64,000 nucleotides of DNA from Pseudomonas sp. ANT_H12B (GCF_008369325.1 NZ_VOBI01000001.1:310001-374000), one strand, 5' to 3'; positions 1 to 9,415 are shown, counted from the stretch's first letter. Notes: generated from the letters alone by a model not told the origin. A program made the numbers and translations.

Positions 1-323
1 CTGGCGAGGAACATGATGCCCAGGCCTTCCGTCACCCCGACACGAATCTTGCCCAGCGGCGCCGAGGATTGGGTGATCTCTTCCTGGGCCAGCAACGCGA
101 CGTTTTCCATGGCTTCGGCGTGTTTGAGCAGCGCTTCGCCGGCCGGAGTCAGTTCATAACCCTGAGCGTGCTGGACGAACAGCGCTGTGCCGAGGCTCTT
201 TTCGATGGCCTCGATGTGCCGGGCCACGGTGGCGTGGGTGGTGTTCAAACGGCGGGCAGCGGTAAGCAAACGCCCGCTACGCTGCAATTCGAGAAAAAAC
301 CGCAAATCATTCCAATCGAACAT
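1..323 (-). CDS. LysR-family transcriptional regulator, N-terminal part
   Basis: The reverse strand reads from an ATG at 323 off the left edge of the window, giving about 107 residues. They begin MFDWNDLRFF and form a LysR-type winged helix-turn-helix (residues about 5-60, with TAARRLNTTHATVARHIEAI), followed by the linker and the start of the effector-binding domain. The gene is divergent from the GMC oxidoreductase that starts about 130 bp away. LysR regulators commonly control the adjacent divergent operon, so it probably regulates the oxidoreductase-permease pair; the inducer cannot be read from the sequence. Only the N-terminal third is visible. The family call is firm and the target is inference. 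Confidence 0.9.
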   Translation of the reverse strand, partial: MFDWNDLRFFLELQRSGRLLTAARRLNTTHATVARHIEAIEKSLGTALFVQHAQGYELTPAGEALLKHAEAMENVALLAQEEITQSSAPLGKIRVGVTEGLGIMFLA

Positions 324-456
324 GAATCATCCTTGTTGGCTGCCCAGACCCATCGCTGTTTAAAAACGCACAGCGGCTGCGCAAAAACTAACATTCTTTT
401 GACGAAAGCTAACAACTAGGATGTCCGACAACAAGAACAACAACACGAGGTCAAGG

Positions 457-2106
457 ATGCAGACTTCCCTTGATGAATACGACTACATCGTGGTCGGTGC
501 CGGACCGGCCGGTTGTTTGCTGGCCAATCGACTGTCGGCCAACCCGCAACACCGGGTATTGCTGCTCGAAGCCGGCGGCCGCGACAACTATGCGTGGATT
601 CACATCCCCGTGGGTTACCTGTTCTGCATCGGCAACCCGCGCACCGACTGGTGCTTCAAGACCGAAGCGCAACCCGGCCTGCAAGGTCGCGCCTTGAGCT
701 ACCCGCGAGGCAAAGTGCTCGGCGGCTGCTCCTCGATCAACGGCATGATCTACATGCGTGGCCAGGCGGGCGACTACGACAGCTGGGCGGCGGACGGTAA
801 TCCCGGCTGGAGCTGGAACGACGTGCTGCCGCTGTTCAAGAAAAGCGAAAACCACTTTGCCGGCGACTCGGCGTTTCACGGCGCTGCCGGGGAATGGCGG
901 ATCGAGCGTCAGCGGCTGTCGTGGCCGATTCTCGATGCCTTCCAAAAGGCTGCCGAGCAAAGCGGTATCGCCAGCATCGATGACTTCAACCAGGGCGATA
1001 ACGAAGGCTGCGGCTACTTTCAGGTCAATCAGAAGGCCGGGATCCGCTGGAACGCCGCCAAGGCGTTTCTCAAACCGATCCGCCATCGGCCCAATCTCAC
1101 TGTACTGACCGACGTCGAAGTCGATCGCGTACTGCTGGAAAACGCTCGCGCCTCAGCGGTCAGCGCGCGTTGGCAAGGTCAGGCGAAAACCTTCAAGGCG
1201 CGCAAGGAAATCGTTCTGTGTGCCGGCTCTGTCGGTTCCCCGAGCATCCTGCAACGCTCCGGGATCGGCCCTCGCCCGCTGCTGCAACGCCTGGGAATCG
1301 GCGTTGCCCATGAACTGCCCGGCGTGGGTGGCAATCTGCAGGATCACCTGCAACTGCGGATGATCTACAAGCTGGAAAACGCCCGCACCCTCAATCAAAT
1401 CGCCGGCAGCCTGTGGGGCAAGATGGGGATGGGCTTGCGTTACCTGTATGACCGCAGCGGTCCGTTGTCCATGGCACCGAGTCAATTAGGAGCGTTTGCC
1501 CGATCGGGACCGGAACAGACGTCGGCGAATCTTGAGTACCACGTTCAACCGCTGTCGCTGGAGCGTTTCGGCGAGCCGTTGCATGCGTTCCCGGCGTTCA
1601 CTGCATCGGTTTGCGATCTACGGCCGCAAAGCCGTGGTCGGGTGGAGATTCGCTCTACCGATCCGCAGGAAGCGCCGCTGATTCAACCCAATTATTTGAG
1701 CCATCCAGAAGATTTGCGAGTGGCCGCGGACGCCATTCGCCTGACCCGCCGTATCGTCACCGCGCCAGCCTTGCAAGCGTTCAAACCGGTTGAATATCTG
1801 CCCGGAGACAGCTTGCAGACTGAAGAGCAATTGCACGAAGCAGCCGCCCGGATCGGTACAACGATTTTCCACCCGGTCGGCACCTGCCGCATGGGCAATG
1901 ACGCGGACGCCGTGGTCGATGCGCAACTTAAAGTCCACGGCATTCCCGGCTTGCGCATCGCCGATGCCTCGATCATGCCGCGCATTACTTCGGGCAATAC
2001 TTGCTCGCCTACGCTGATGATTGCCGAGAAAGCCGCGCAATTGATCCTGGAAACACCCACAAGGAGTTTTGCACCCGACGAAAAAGCACTGACCGCAGTC
2101 TCTTGA
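457..2106 (+). CDS. GMC-family FAD-dependent oxidoreductase (choline/alcohol dehydrogenase type)
   Basis: A glucose-methanol-choline oxidoreductase of about 549 residues. The FAD-binding motif GAGPAG lies at residues 14-19. The family signature around PRGKVLGGCSSINGMIYMRG follows at about residue 95, and the C-terminal catalytic region carries HPVGTCRMG near residue 471 and SGNTCSPTLMIAEKAA near 511. I chose the ATG at 457 because GAGG sits at the right distance before it; an in-frame ATG at 421 would add 12 polar residues and has a poor ribosome site. Such enzymes oxidise primary alcohols to aldehydes with electrons passed to a quinone or to oxygen. The substrate is unknown. It forms a likely operon with the MHS permease downstream, suggesting import and oxidation of the same compound. 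Confidence 0.9.
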   Translation: MQTSLDEYDYIVVGAGPAGCLLANRLSANPQHRVLLLEAGGRDNYAWIHIPVGYLFCIGNPRTDWCFKTEAQPGLQGRALSYPRGKVLGGCSSINGMIYMRGQAGDYDSWAADGNPGWSWNDVLPLFKKSENHFAGDSAFHGAAGEWRIERQRLSWPILDAFQKAAEQSGIASIDDFNQGDNEGCGYFQVNQKAGIRWNAAKAFLKPIRHRPNLTVLTDVEVDRVLLENARASAVSARWQGQAKTFKARKEIVLCAGSVGSPSILQRSGIGPRPLLQRLGIGVAHELPGVGGNLQDHLQLRMIYKLENARTLNQIAGSLWGKMGMGLRYLYDRSGPLSMAPSQLGAFARSGPEQTSANLEYHVQPLSLERFGEPLHAFPAFTASVCDLRPQSRGRVEIRSTDPQEAPLIQPNYLSHPEDLRVAADAIRLTRRIVTAPALQAFKPVEYLPGDSLQTEEQLHEAAARIGTTIFHPVGTCRMGNDADAVVDAQLKVHGIPGLRIADASIMPRITSGNTCSPTLMIAEKAAQLILETPTRSFAPDEKALTAVS

Positions 2107-2186
2107 GCAAAGGAATAGCGGCGCCAGCCCACAAGGCCGGTGCCGACAGTGGAACAAAAAAAACAATCACTGTGAGGGATACCGAT

Positions 2187-3809
2187 ATGTCAGAACATGT
2201 TCAACCTCTGGAAGTCGCGCGCACCGCGAGCACCAGCCGCGAAACCCAGAAAGTCATCTTCGCCTCGTCACTCGGGACGGTGTTCGAGTGGTACGACTTT
2301 TTCCTCTACGGCGCGCTCGCGGCGGTGATCAGCAAACAGTTTTTCGCCGGGGTCAACGACACCACGGCGTTCATCTTTGCGCTGATGGCCTTCGCTGCCG
2401 GCTTCATCGTGCGGCCATTCGGCGCCCTGGTGTTCGGCCGGCTGGGGGACATGATCGGGCGCAAATACACCTTCCTCGCAACCATCGTCCTTATGGGCGT
2501 AGCGACCTTCTGCGTCGGGTTGTTGCCGACTTACGCCAGCATCGGTATTGCGGCGCCAATCATCCTTGTGGTGCTGCGCATGCTTCAAGGCCTGGCCCTG
2601 GGCGGTGAATACGGCGGCGCGGCCACCTATGTCGCGGAACACGCGCCGATGGGTAAACGTGGCTTCCACACCAGCTGGATTCAGTCCACCGCGACCCTCG
2701 GTTTGCTGCTGTCGCTGCTGGTGGTACTCGGTTGCCGCTACTTCACCGGTGACCAGTTCGAAGTCTGGGGCTGGCGGATTCCGTTTCTGTTTTCGATCAT
2801 TCTGCTGGGCATTTCGACCTGGATTCGCATGAGCCTGCACGAGTCGCCGGCCTTCGTGAAAATGAAAGAAGAAGGCAAGCTCTGCAAGTCGCCGCTGCGC
2901 GATTCGTTCGGCAAATGGGAAAACCTCAAAGTCGTACTGATCGCCCTGTTCAGCATCAACGCCGGGCAAGCGGTGACCTTCTACGCGGCACAGTTCTACG
3001 TGCTGTTCTTCCTTACCCAGTTCCTGAAAATGGACCCGGCCCTGGCCAACAGCCTGTTGATCGTCAGCGTGATCATCGGCGCGCCGTTCTTCATTTTCTT
3101 CGGCTGGCTGTCGGATAAAGTCGGGCGCAAACCGGTGCTGATGATCGGCCTGCTGCTGGCGACTGCACTGTACTTCCCGATCTTCAAGTCCATCGCCCAC
3201 TACGCCAACCCGGCCATTGACCAGGCCAGCCGTCAGGCACCGATCACCGTGCTGGCGGACCCGGCCACCTGCACCTTCCAGTTCGACCCGGTGGGCAAGG
3301 CGAAATTTGATAGCCCTTGCGACAAGGTCAAGACGTTCCTGGTCAAACAAGGCTTGCCTTACAGCAGCGAAGCGGCCCCGGCCGGCAGCGCCGTGCAGGT
3401 GAGCGTCGGTGAAGTGAAACTCGATGGTTACGATGAAGCGGCTCTGCGTGGCGCCGTGACATTGGCGGGGTATCCGTCACAAGCCGATACGCAACAGGTC
3501 AACAAGACCATGATCGTGGTGCTGATGGTAGCGCTGATCATCATTTCGGCCATGTGCTATGGCCCGCTGGCAGCGCTGATGGTCGAACTGTTCCCGACCC
3601 GCATTCGCTACACCTCGATGTCCCTGCCCTACCACATCGGCAACGGCTGGTTTGGTGGGTTCCTGCCGACGGTGTCGTTTGCCTTGGTGGTTTATACCGG
3701 GGATATCTTCTACGGGCTCTGGTACCCGGTGCTGATTACCGGGGTGAGCCTGGTGGTGGGGATGATTTGTTTGCGTGAGACGAAGAACGTGGATCTGGAT
3801 ACCAACTGA
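2187..3809 (+). CDS. MFS permease of the metabolite:H+ symporter (MHS) family
   Basis: A 540-residue inner-membrane transporter. The N-terminal block contains FEWYDFFLYG and the sequence FGRLGDMIGRKYTF, the MFS loop 2-3 signature typical of MHS symporters (ProP, ShiA, KgtP relatives). A second signature, GWLSDKVGRK, follows TM7-8. Between the later transmembrane segments lies a soluble insert of about 90 residues (roughly 3220-3500) that may be periplasmic. The frame is open far upstream, but the ATG at 2187 is preceded by GAGGGA and starts a polar tail before TM1, so it is the likely start. It lies 80 bp after the GMC oxidoreductase, probably as one transcript. The substrate is unknown, likely a small organic acid or zwitterion. 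Confidence 0.88.
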   Translation: MSEHVQPLEVARTASTSRETQKVIFASSLGTVFEWYDFFLYGALAAVISKQFFAGVNDTTAFIFALMAFAAGFIVRPFGALVFGRLGDMIGRKYTFLATIVLMGVATFCVGLLPTYASIGIAAPIILVVLRMLQGLALGGEYGGAATYVAEHAPMGKRGFHTSWIQSTATLGLLLSLLVVLGCRYFTGDQFEVWGWRIPFLFSIILLGISTWIRMSLHESPAFVKMKEEGKLCKSPLRDSFGKWENLKVVLIALFSINAGQAVTFYAAQFYVLFFLTQFLKMDPALANSLLIVSVIIGAPFFIFFGWLSDKVGRKPVLMIGLLLATALYFPIFKSIAHYANPAIDQASRQAPITVLADPATCTFQFDPVGKAKFDSPCDKVKTFLVKQGLPYSSEAAPAGSAVQVSVGEVKLDGYDEAALRGAVTLAGYPSQADTQQVNKTMIVVLMVALIIISAMCYGPLAALMVELFPTRIRYTSMSLPYHIGNGWFGGFLPTVSFALVVYTGDIFYGLWYPVLITGVSLVVGMICLRETKNVDLDTN

Positions 3810-3839
3810 CGTCAATCTTAAACGTGTTGTTGGGTGGGT

Positions 3840-4085
3840 AGGCGATTGGGGGTATATCCGTTGCTGCGGTAACGGCGGCTATCGGTTCCGCTTTTACAGC
3901 GGGCCACTTGGAAAAGCCCCCAGTATCCAAGGGCTTTTGCCCTTTTCGTTCGGTGCCTCGCCATGGCTCGGCATGCCCTCGCTCCGGTCCTGCTCCTTGG
4001 GCCCGCCGCCATCGGCCATCCATGGCCGGGGGCGGCCTACCGGCCGGCCTGATTTCGGGTTTGTGTACACCATCAAAAACCAAGT
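3840..4085. repeat. GC-rich intergenic element, probable dispersed Pseudomonas repeat
   Basis: No convincing gene lies in the 595 bp between the permease and lldD. The first part (about 3840-4085) is GC-rich with short inverted repeats. By memory it resembles an intergenic sequence found many times in P. fluorescens-group genomes, often mis-annotated as short proteins on either strand. Reading frames across it are arginine- and glycine-rich and lack ribosome sites. The identity as a dispersed repeat is recognition from memory, not a search. Confidence 0.45.
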
Positions 4086-4098
4086 CCACTGACACTAA

Positions 4099-4275
4099 GC
4101 CTTCGCGAGCAGGCTCGCTCCCACAAGGGTTCCAGGATATTCCCGCAAAAACGGGTCGGCTATCAGGCCGCCATCGCAGGCAAGCCAGCTCCCACAATTT
4201 TGTCAGCGTCCATCTGCAAAAACAGGTCGACTGTAAGGCTGCCATCCAAGGCAAGCCAACTCCTACACTGGTTTC
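4099..4275. repeat. Three degenerate tandem REP-type units
   Basis: Three imperfect units of about 70 bp follow each other. The first contains GCGAGCAGGCTCGCTCCCAC. The second and third have the related cores CAGGCAAGCCAGCTCCCAC and AAGGCAAGCCAACTCCTAC. Units 1 and 2 are each followed by a linker of the form GCAAAAACRGGTCG. The first core matches the REP arms at 54.2 kb and 56.9 kb in this window. The copies become progressively less conserved from left to right. Confidence 0.75.
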
Positions 4276-4404
4276 GGCGAAACATCCGCAAGACCAATCC
4301 ACCATCCATTTTCTGAAGCAAACAGAATTACCGCAAACGCAGGCCGTTTTCGCTACTCTGACACCACGCAACCATCGCCCCGCCACTCACCCGACCGAGG
4401 CTCC

Positions 4405-5547
4405 ATGATCATTTCATCCGCATCCGATTATCGAGAGGCCGCCCGCCGCAAACTTCCCCGTTTCCTGTTTGATTACATTGACGGGGGCGCCTACGCAGAA
4501 CACACGCTGAGGGCCAACAGCGCCGACCTGACGGGCATCAGCCTGCGCCAACGCATTCTGAAAAACGTCGAAACCCTGAGCCTTGAAACCACCCTATTCA
4601 ATCAACCTCTTTCAATGCCCATCGTATTGGCGCCGGTAGGCCTGACGGGCATGTTCGCCCGTCGTGGTGAAGTGCAGGCGGTGAAAGCGGCGGAAAACAA
4701 AGGCATCCCCCTGTGCCTGTCAACGGTATCGGTGTGCTCGATCGAGGAGGTGGCGAGCCAAAGCCAACAGTCCATCTGGTTTCAGCTGTATGTGTTGAAG
4801 GACCGGGGCTTCATGAAAAACGCACTGGAACGTGCGGCCGCCGCCGGGGTGAAGAACCTGGTGTTTACCGTGGACATGCCCACGCCCGGCGCCCGCTACC
4901 GGGACGCTCATTCGGGCATGTCAGGTCCCTTTGCATCATCACGGCGAATGCTTCAGGCCATCACCAAACCCGATTGGGCCTTCAACGTCGGCCTCATGGG
5001 GCGTCCACACGACCTTGGGAATATATCGAAGTACCTTGGCAAAGCCGTCACGCTCGAAGACTACATGGGCTGGCTGGCCAACAACTTCGACCCTTCGATC
5101 AGCTGGAGCGATCTGGAGTGGATTCGTGAGTTCTGGAAAGGCCCGATGATCATCAAAGGCATTCTCGATCCGCAGGATGCCAGGGACGCGGTGAGTTTTG
5201 GCGCGGATGGGATTGTCGTGTCGAACCACGGCGGGAGGCAACTGGATGGCGTGCTCTCCACAACCAAGGCATTGCCGCCCATCATGCAGGCCATCGGGGA
5301 TGATCTGACAGTGCTGGTCGACTCGGGCATCCGCTCGGGGCTTGATGTCGTACGGATGTTGGCGCTGGGCGCGAAAGGGGTATTGCTGGGGCGTTCCATG
5401 GCCTATGCGCTGGCCGCCGATGGTCAACGCGGGGTGGAAAACATGCTGGATATTTTCGCCAGGGAAATGCGCGTGGCCATGACCCTGACCGGGGTGACCT
5501 CGATTAGTCAGATTGATGAATCCACGCTGGTCGAAGCTGTTCGATGA
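4405..5547 (+). CDS. lldD: L-lactate dehydrogenase (FMN-dependent, quinone-linked)
   Basis: A 380-residue member of the FMN-dependent alpha-hydroxy-acid dehydrogenase family that oxidises L-lactate to pyruvate at the inner membrane. It has the usual length and start ([20 protein letters not shown]). The signature [10 protein letters not shown] places the catalytic base at His275 and the substrate-binding Arg at 278, the same numbers as in E. coli LldD. Other family blocks present are [14 protein letters not shown] and [25 protein letters not shown] (phosphate and FMN site). It stands alone here, without lldP, lldR or dld beside it, so its regulation is not visible. Confidence 0.93.
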   Translation: MIISSASDYREAARRKLPRFLFDYIDGGAYAEHTLRANSADLTGISLRQRILKNVETLSLETTLFNQPLSMPIVLAPVGLTGMFARRGEVQAVKAAENKGIPLCLSTVSVCSIEEVASQSQQSIWFQLYVLKDRGFMKNALERAAAAGVKNLVFTVDMPTPGARYRDAHSGMSGPFASSRRMLQAITKPDWAFNVGLMGRPHDLGNISKYLGKAVTLEDYMGWLANNFDPSISWSDLEWIREFWKGPMIIKGILDPQDARDAVSFGADGIVVSNHGGRQLDGVLSTTKALPPIMQAIGDDLTVLVDSGIRSGLDVVRMLALGAKGVLLGRSMAYALAADGQRGVENMLDIFAREMRVAMTLTGVTSISQIDESTLVEAVR

Positions 5548-5629
5548 ACTGCACAGGCACATCGAGATGACAGGATGGGCAAGCTCTGCGACCCTTTCCG
5601 GAGTTGGAACGCGGAGCATCCCTTGAGGC

Positions 5630-5652
5630 ATTCCCACGCAGAGCGTGGGAAT
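5630..5652. repeat. Short palindromic REP element
   Basis: A near-perfect palindrome, ATTCCCACGC then AGA then GCGTGGGAAT, in the gap between the convergent lldD and DUF427 genes. Related palindromes occur at 23207-23229 and 61312-61346, so this is one of several dispersed copies. It may act as a transcript-end hairpin. Confidence 0.75.
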
Positions 5653-5667
5653 GATCAAAGTGACAAA

Positions 5668-6033
5668 TCAAACGTCTTTAAGCACCTCAAACGTCACTTG
5701 ATCCGGGTAGAACGCCACGTATTCACGAATCTGCGCTACCGACACCTTGGGGTTCTCATAACTCCATACCGCGTTGGCGCCTTCATGCCCCGGGATTTGT
5801 AAGCTGAAATAGCTGGCATCGCCTTTGTACGGGCAGTAACTGGTGTGATCGGTGCGGGCATAGTACTTCTCGTCGATGTCTTCCCGCGGGACGTAGTACA
5901 CCGGAGGGTAATTGGCCTCCAAAAGCACCAGCGCGCGCGCGGAAGCGGCCACCTGAATACCGTGAAACTTCACCAGCAGGCAGCCGGGTTGCTCTGCAAT
6001 GGTGATGACAGGGCTGGGGCCGGAGCTTTTCAT
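5668..6033 (-). CDS. DUF427 domain protein
   Basis: A 121-residue soluble protein recognised as DUF427 from the central block with YVPREDIDEKYYARTDHTSY, CPYKGDASYFSL and the downstream AVWSYENPK. The family is widespread in bacteria, forms a small beta fold and has no established function. No signal peptide or membrane segment is visible. It converges with lldD and is separated from the next gene by a REP-like stretch near 6064-6090, so it is probably monocistronic. Confidence 0.85.
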   Translation of the reverse strand: MKSSGPSPVITIAEQPGCLLVKFHGIQVAASARALVLLEANYPPVYYVPREDIDEKYYARTDHTSYCPYKGDASYFSLQIPGHEGANAVWSYENPKVSVAQIREYVAFYPDQVTFEVLKDV

Positions 6034-6263
6034 GGAATACGTTCCTCATGACGGTGATGGACCTGTAGGAGCAAGCTTGCCCGCGATAGGCTGCTCAGCA
6101 GCCCTGAAACCTGAGACCACGATTTATCAGGTATAACCCAAGTTTCGCAATCACGACGGCTTCGCAGCCGAACGGAAGCCACTGCCCTTTGTGATGCCAG
6201 CAAATACCGTCATCAGCTACAGTGCTCTACCTCGCTACAACAGATCATCCCCTGGAGCGCAAA

Positions 6264-6593
6264 ATGGACATTGCAAACATTCCCTTCGGCACCACCGACT
6301 GGTCGCAAATCGAACCCACCGAACACCCGGGCGAAATCGGCAGCGCCCTTTGGCGCACCCAACGGTTCGGGGCGATTCGTGTGCGCATAGTCGAATACAC
6401 CCCGGGGTACCTGGCGGATCACTGGTGTTCGAAGGGCCATGTACTGTTTTGCCTTGAAGGGGAACTGCGCACCGAGCTGGAGGATGGTCGTCAGTTCGTA
6501 CTCAAACCCGGCATGAGTTATCAGGTTGCGGACAATGCCGAAGCACATCGCTCTTCCACCACCCTGGGTGCCAGGTTGTTTGTGGTGGATTAA
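6264..6593 (+). CDS. DHCW-motif cupin-fold protein
   Basis: A 109-residue single-domain cupin. The motif ADHWCSKGHVLFCLEGEL gives the DHCW signature and the first cupin motif, and GMSYQVADNAEAHRSST the second. I chose the ATG at 6264, which starts MDIANIPFGTTDW behind GGAGCG; an upstream in-frame ATG lacks a ribosome site. Small cupins of this type probably bind a metal or small ligand; the function is unknown. It is followed by a 160-bp gap that holds the LexA-like box of topB. Confidence 0.85.
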   Translation: MDIANIPFGTTDWSQIEPTEHPGEIGSALWRTQRFGAIRVRIVEYTPGYLADHWCSKGHVLFCLEGELRTELEDGRQFVLKPGMSYQVADNAEAHRSSTTLGARLFVVD

Positions 6594-6670
6594 GGTCAGC
6601 ACCTTGGGTCAGGAACAAGATACCGCTCTGACGCCGCATTCGTCGCCCGTCATCATCGGCAATCTTTTAT

Positions 6671-6686
6671 CTGTATATCCATACAG
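6671..6686. promoter_or_regulatory. LexA-type SOS box candidate
   Basis: The sequence CTGTATATCCATACAG fits the gamma-proteobacterial LexA operator CTG-N10-CAG with an AT-rich alternating centre, and the flanks extend the dyad (ATCTGTAT against ATACAGAT). It lies about 70 bp upstream of topB, a position suited to promoter control. No other gene starts nearby on either strand. Binding is inferred from the pattern alone. Confidence 0.6.
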
Positions 6687-6757
6687 ATAAAGGTTGCTCC
6701 AATCTAATTCCCTGCGCATTCTGTTCACCTCTTCAAACCGACTGAACGATGGTGGTT

Positions 6758-8707
6758 ATGCGGCTGTACCTCTGTGAAAAACCTTCCCAGGCCAAAGACA
6801 TTGCGGCAGTGCTCGGCGCCAAGCGTCGCAGCGACGGTTGCTGGTTGGGAACGGACGTCACGGTGACCTGGTGCATCGGCCATCTTCTGGAAACGGCACC
6901 GCCAGATGCCTATGACGCGCGCTACAAGCGTTGGGTGCTGGCGGATCTGCCGATCATTCCAGAGAAGTGGAAGATGATGGTCAAACCGCGTACTGCCAGC
7001 CAGTACAAGGCGGTCAAACGCTTGCTCGGCGAGGCCGATGAACTGGTGATCGCCACCGACGCCGACCGTGAGGGTGAGATGATCGCCCGGGAATTGGTGG
7101 AACATTGCCGATATCGAGGGCCGATCCAACGGCTTTGGCTGTCGGCGCTGGACGACGCCTCTATTCGCAAAGCCCTCGCCGCGCTCAAACCCGGGGCCGA
7201 GACCTTCAGCCTTTATCATTCGGCACTGGGACGTTCCCGGGCTGACTGGCTGATCGGCATGAACATGAGTCGGCTGTTCACGCTGCTGGGGCGACAGTCC
7301 GGTTATCAGGGGGTTTTGCCGGTCGGACGGGTGCAAACACCGACCCTGCGCCTGGTCGTGGATCGCGATCGCAGCATTGCCGATTTCGTGCCGGTCGCCT
7401 ACTGGGCCATCGATGTGCAACTGCTTGCGGACGGCACCGCATTCACCGCCCAGTGGCGAGCGGCATCCGAAGTTTGCGACGACCAGGATCGCTGCCTGAA
7501 TCAGGCACTGGCACAAAAAGCAGCGGCGGCTATTGGCAACGCGGCGAACGCCCGGGTGATCAAATTGCGGACCGAGCGAATGCGCGAAGTCGCACCCCTT
7601 CCGTTCGACCTCGGTACCTTGCAGGAAGTCTGCTCGAAGAAACTCGGGCTCGGTGCCCAGGAAACCCTCGATATTGCCCAGGCGCTCTACGAAACCCACA
7701 AAGTCATCACCTACCCTCGCAGCGACTGCGGCTACCTGCCCGTGAGTCAACATAGCGAAGCGCCGAGCATTCTGGCGGCGCTGAGGCAGGCCGATCCGGC
7801 CCTGAACACCTTGAATGATCACTTGGAGCCCCAGCGCCGTTCCCGGGCCTGGAATGACGCCAAGGTCAGCGCTCACCACGGCATCATCCCCACCGCAGCG
7901 GCGAAAAACCTCGATCGACTGGTGGGCAAGCAGCGGGCGGTCTACACCTTGATCCGTGCGCGTTATCTGGCGCAGTTTCTGCCCAATCATGAATACGACC
8001 GAACCCAGGCCGACTTCGACTGTGCTGGCGAAGCCTTGCGCGCCGTCGGCAAGCAGATCGTCGAGCCCGGCTGGAAACGCGCCCTGCCCGAGGCACTGGC
8101 CCCGGCCAAGGGCCGCGAAGCACCGGCGCCGCAAACGCTGCCAGCTTTGGCCGAGGGGCTTGATTGCGCGGTGGCCGACGTGAAGCTCAAGGACCTCTGG
8201 ACGCAACCGCCCAAACCGTTCACCGAAGGCGATCTGATCAAGGCAATGAAGAACGTTGCCAAACTGGTGGAAGACCCACTGCTCAAGCAAAAGCTCAAGG
8301 ACACCACCGGCATTGGCACCGAAGCGACCCGTGCCTCGATCATTCAAGGTCTGCTAGACCGCGGTTACCTGATCAAGAACGGCAAGGCACTGGCCGCGAC
8401 CCCCGCGGCTTTCAGCCTGATCGACGCAGTGCCGCGCGCCATCGCCGATCCGGGGACCACGGCCATCTGGGAGCAGGCGCTGGACATGGTGCAGAGCGGG
8501 GAAATGAGCCTGGAAGAATTCGTCACCAAACAGGCCGCGTGGATGAGCAAACAGGTCGCCCGCTGCGCCGGCCTGAGCCTGACCATCAGCGGACCAGCAA
8601 GCCCGGCCGGTCGCGGCGCCACACCATGGAAGAACAAACGAAAACCGGTCAAGAGCAAGCCATCGACCGCAACAAGGCGCGCCGCGAAACCGGCGTGCAA
8701 GGCTTGA
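6758..8707 (+). CDS. topB: DNA topoisomerase III
   Basis: A type IA topoisomerase of about 649 residues that passes single strands and decatenates DNA at replication and recombination intermediates. The N-terminal Toprim domain starts MRLYLCEKPSQAKDIA and carries the acidic motif ATDADREGEM. The active-site tyrosine is in ITYPRSDCGY (Tyr at about 319). The sequence LPVGRVQTPTLRLVVDRD is also characteristic. I took the ATG at 6758, which gives the canonical start; an ATG nine bases upstream would add three residues. The C-terminal tail is basic and low in complexity, as is common in TopB. A LexA-like box precedes the gene. Confidence 0.95.
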   Translation: MRLYLCEKPSQAKDIAAVLGAKRRSDGCWLGTDVTVTWCIGHLLETAPPDAYDARYKRWVLADLPIIPEKWKMMVKPRTASQYKAVKRLLGEADELVIATDADREGEMIARELVEHCRYRGPIQRLWLSALDDASIRKALAALKPGAETFSLYHSALGRSRADWLIGMNMSRLFTLLGRQSGYQGVLPVGRVQTPTLRLVVDRDRSIADFVPVAYWAIDVQLLADGTAFTAQWRAASEVCDDQDRCLNQALAQKAAAAIGNAANARVIKLRTERMREVAPLPFDLGTLQEVCSKKLGLGAQETLDIAQALYETHKVITYPRSDCGYLPVSQHSEAPSILAALRQADPALNTLNDHLEPQRRSRAWNDAKVSAHHGIIPTAAAKNLDRLVGKQRAVYTLIRARYLAQFLPNHEYDRTQADFDCAGEALRAVGKQIVEPGWKRALPEALAPAKGREAPAPQTLPALAEGLDCAVADVKLKDLWTQPPKPFTEGDLIKAMKNVAKLVEDPLLKQKLKDTTGIGTEATRASIIQGLLDRGYLIKNGKALAATPAAFSLIDAVPRAIADPGTTAIWEQALDMVQSGEMSLEEFVTKQAAWMSKQVARCAGLSLTISGPASPAGRGATPWKNKRKPVKSKPSTATRRAAKPACKA

Positions 8708-8785
8708 CGGCACTTCTAGCAGACCAAAAGGGTCTAGTGTTCTTCAAGCCCGGCGACAGTTCCAATTTCTGAAAAGGCATCGATC

Positions 8786-9415
8786 ATGATTATCGTGCAC
8801 CACCTGAATAACTCGCGGTCCCAGCGGATTCTCTGGCTGCTGGAAGAACTGGCCATACCTTATGAGCTGAAACTCTATCAGCGCGACCCGAAGACCAACC
8901 TGGCACCGCCGGAACTGAAGGCGATCAATGCCCTGGGCAAATCGCCGGTCATTGAAGACGGCGCGCAGAAACTGATTGAGTCCTCCGCGATCATCGACTA
9001 TCTGATTCGTCGTCATGGCCGCAATCGCCTGCAACCCGATCCGTCCACCCCCGCCTACGATGACTACGTGCAGTGGCTGCACTTCGCCGAAGGTTCAGCC
9101 ATGTTGCCGATGATGCTCGACCTGTACGTGGGGCGTCTCGGTGAAGCCGGCGCGCCGTTGCATCCGCGGATCAATTCGGAAGTCGCCAACTACCTGAGCT
9201 ACCTCGATGCGGCACTGAGCCAGTCCCATTACCTGCTTGGCGATGAATTCAGCGCCGCCGACATCCAGATGAGCTTTATCGGCGAGATCGCCAGAGCCCA
9301 GGGCAAGCTCGGCAACTATCCTCATATAGCGGCGTGGATCGGGCGCTTCCAGGCTCGCCCGGCTTATCAAGCCGCGCTGAAAACGGGTGGCACATACGAT
9401 TTCGCGCCGCACTGA
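8786..9415 (+). CDS. Glutathione S-transferase family protein
   Basis: A 209-residue cytosolic GST. The thioredoxin-like N domain (residues about 1-80) includes the early SRSQRILWLLEEL helix and the cis-Pro and ES motif in LGKSPVIEDGAQKLIESSAI. The all-helical C domain contains LLGDEFSAADIQMSF, the N-capping box and Asp typical of GSTs, and ends with the PHIAAWIGRFQARPAYQAAL segment. It probably conjugates or reduces small electrophiles with glutathione; the substrate is unknown. It sits between topB and a GNAT gene on the same strand with a short gap. Confidence 0.9.
   Translation: MIIVHHLNNSRSQRILWLLEELAIPYELKLYQRDPKTNLAPPELKAINALGKSPVIEDGAQKLIESSAIIDYLIRRHGRNRLQPDPSTPAYDDYVQWLHFAEGSAMLPMMLDLYVGRLGEAGAPLHPRINSEVANYLSYLDAALSQSHYLLGDEFSAADIQMSFIGEIARAQGKLGNYPHIAAWIGRFQARPAYQAALKTGGTYDFAPH

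Noticed and set aside
3220..3500. The 90-residue soluble insert in the MHS permease considered as a domain fusion.
   Set aside because: Relatives of this permease type in Pseudomonas have similar length, so it is probably a normal loop.
4099..4275. Tandem repeats considered as a CRISPR array.
   Set aside because: The repeated cores are palindromic REP sequences of unequal conservation with similar, not unique, spacers, and no cas gene is near.
3736..4386. Reverse frame of 216 codons in the permease-lldD gap.
   Set aside because: It runs through the permease end, the dispersed repeat and the REP units and shows no coherent protein pattern.
6725..8347. Long reverse-strand frame of 540 codons opposite topB.
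   Set aside because: It mirrors the codon bias of the GC-rich topB gene, has no recognisable domain or ribosome site, and topB itself is unambiguous.
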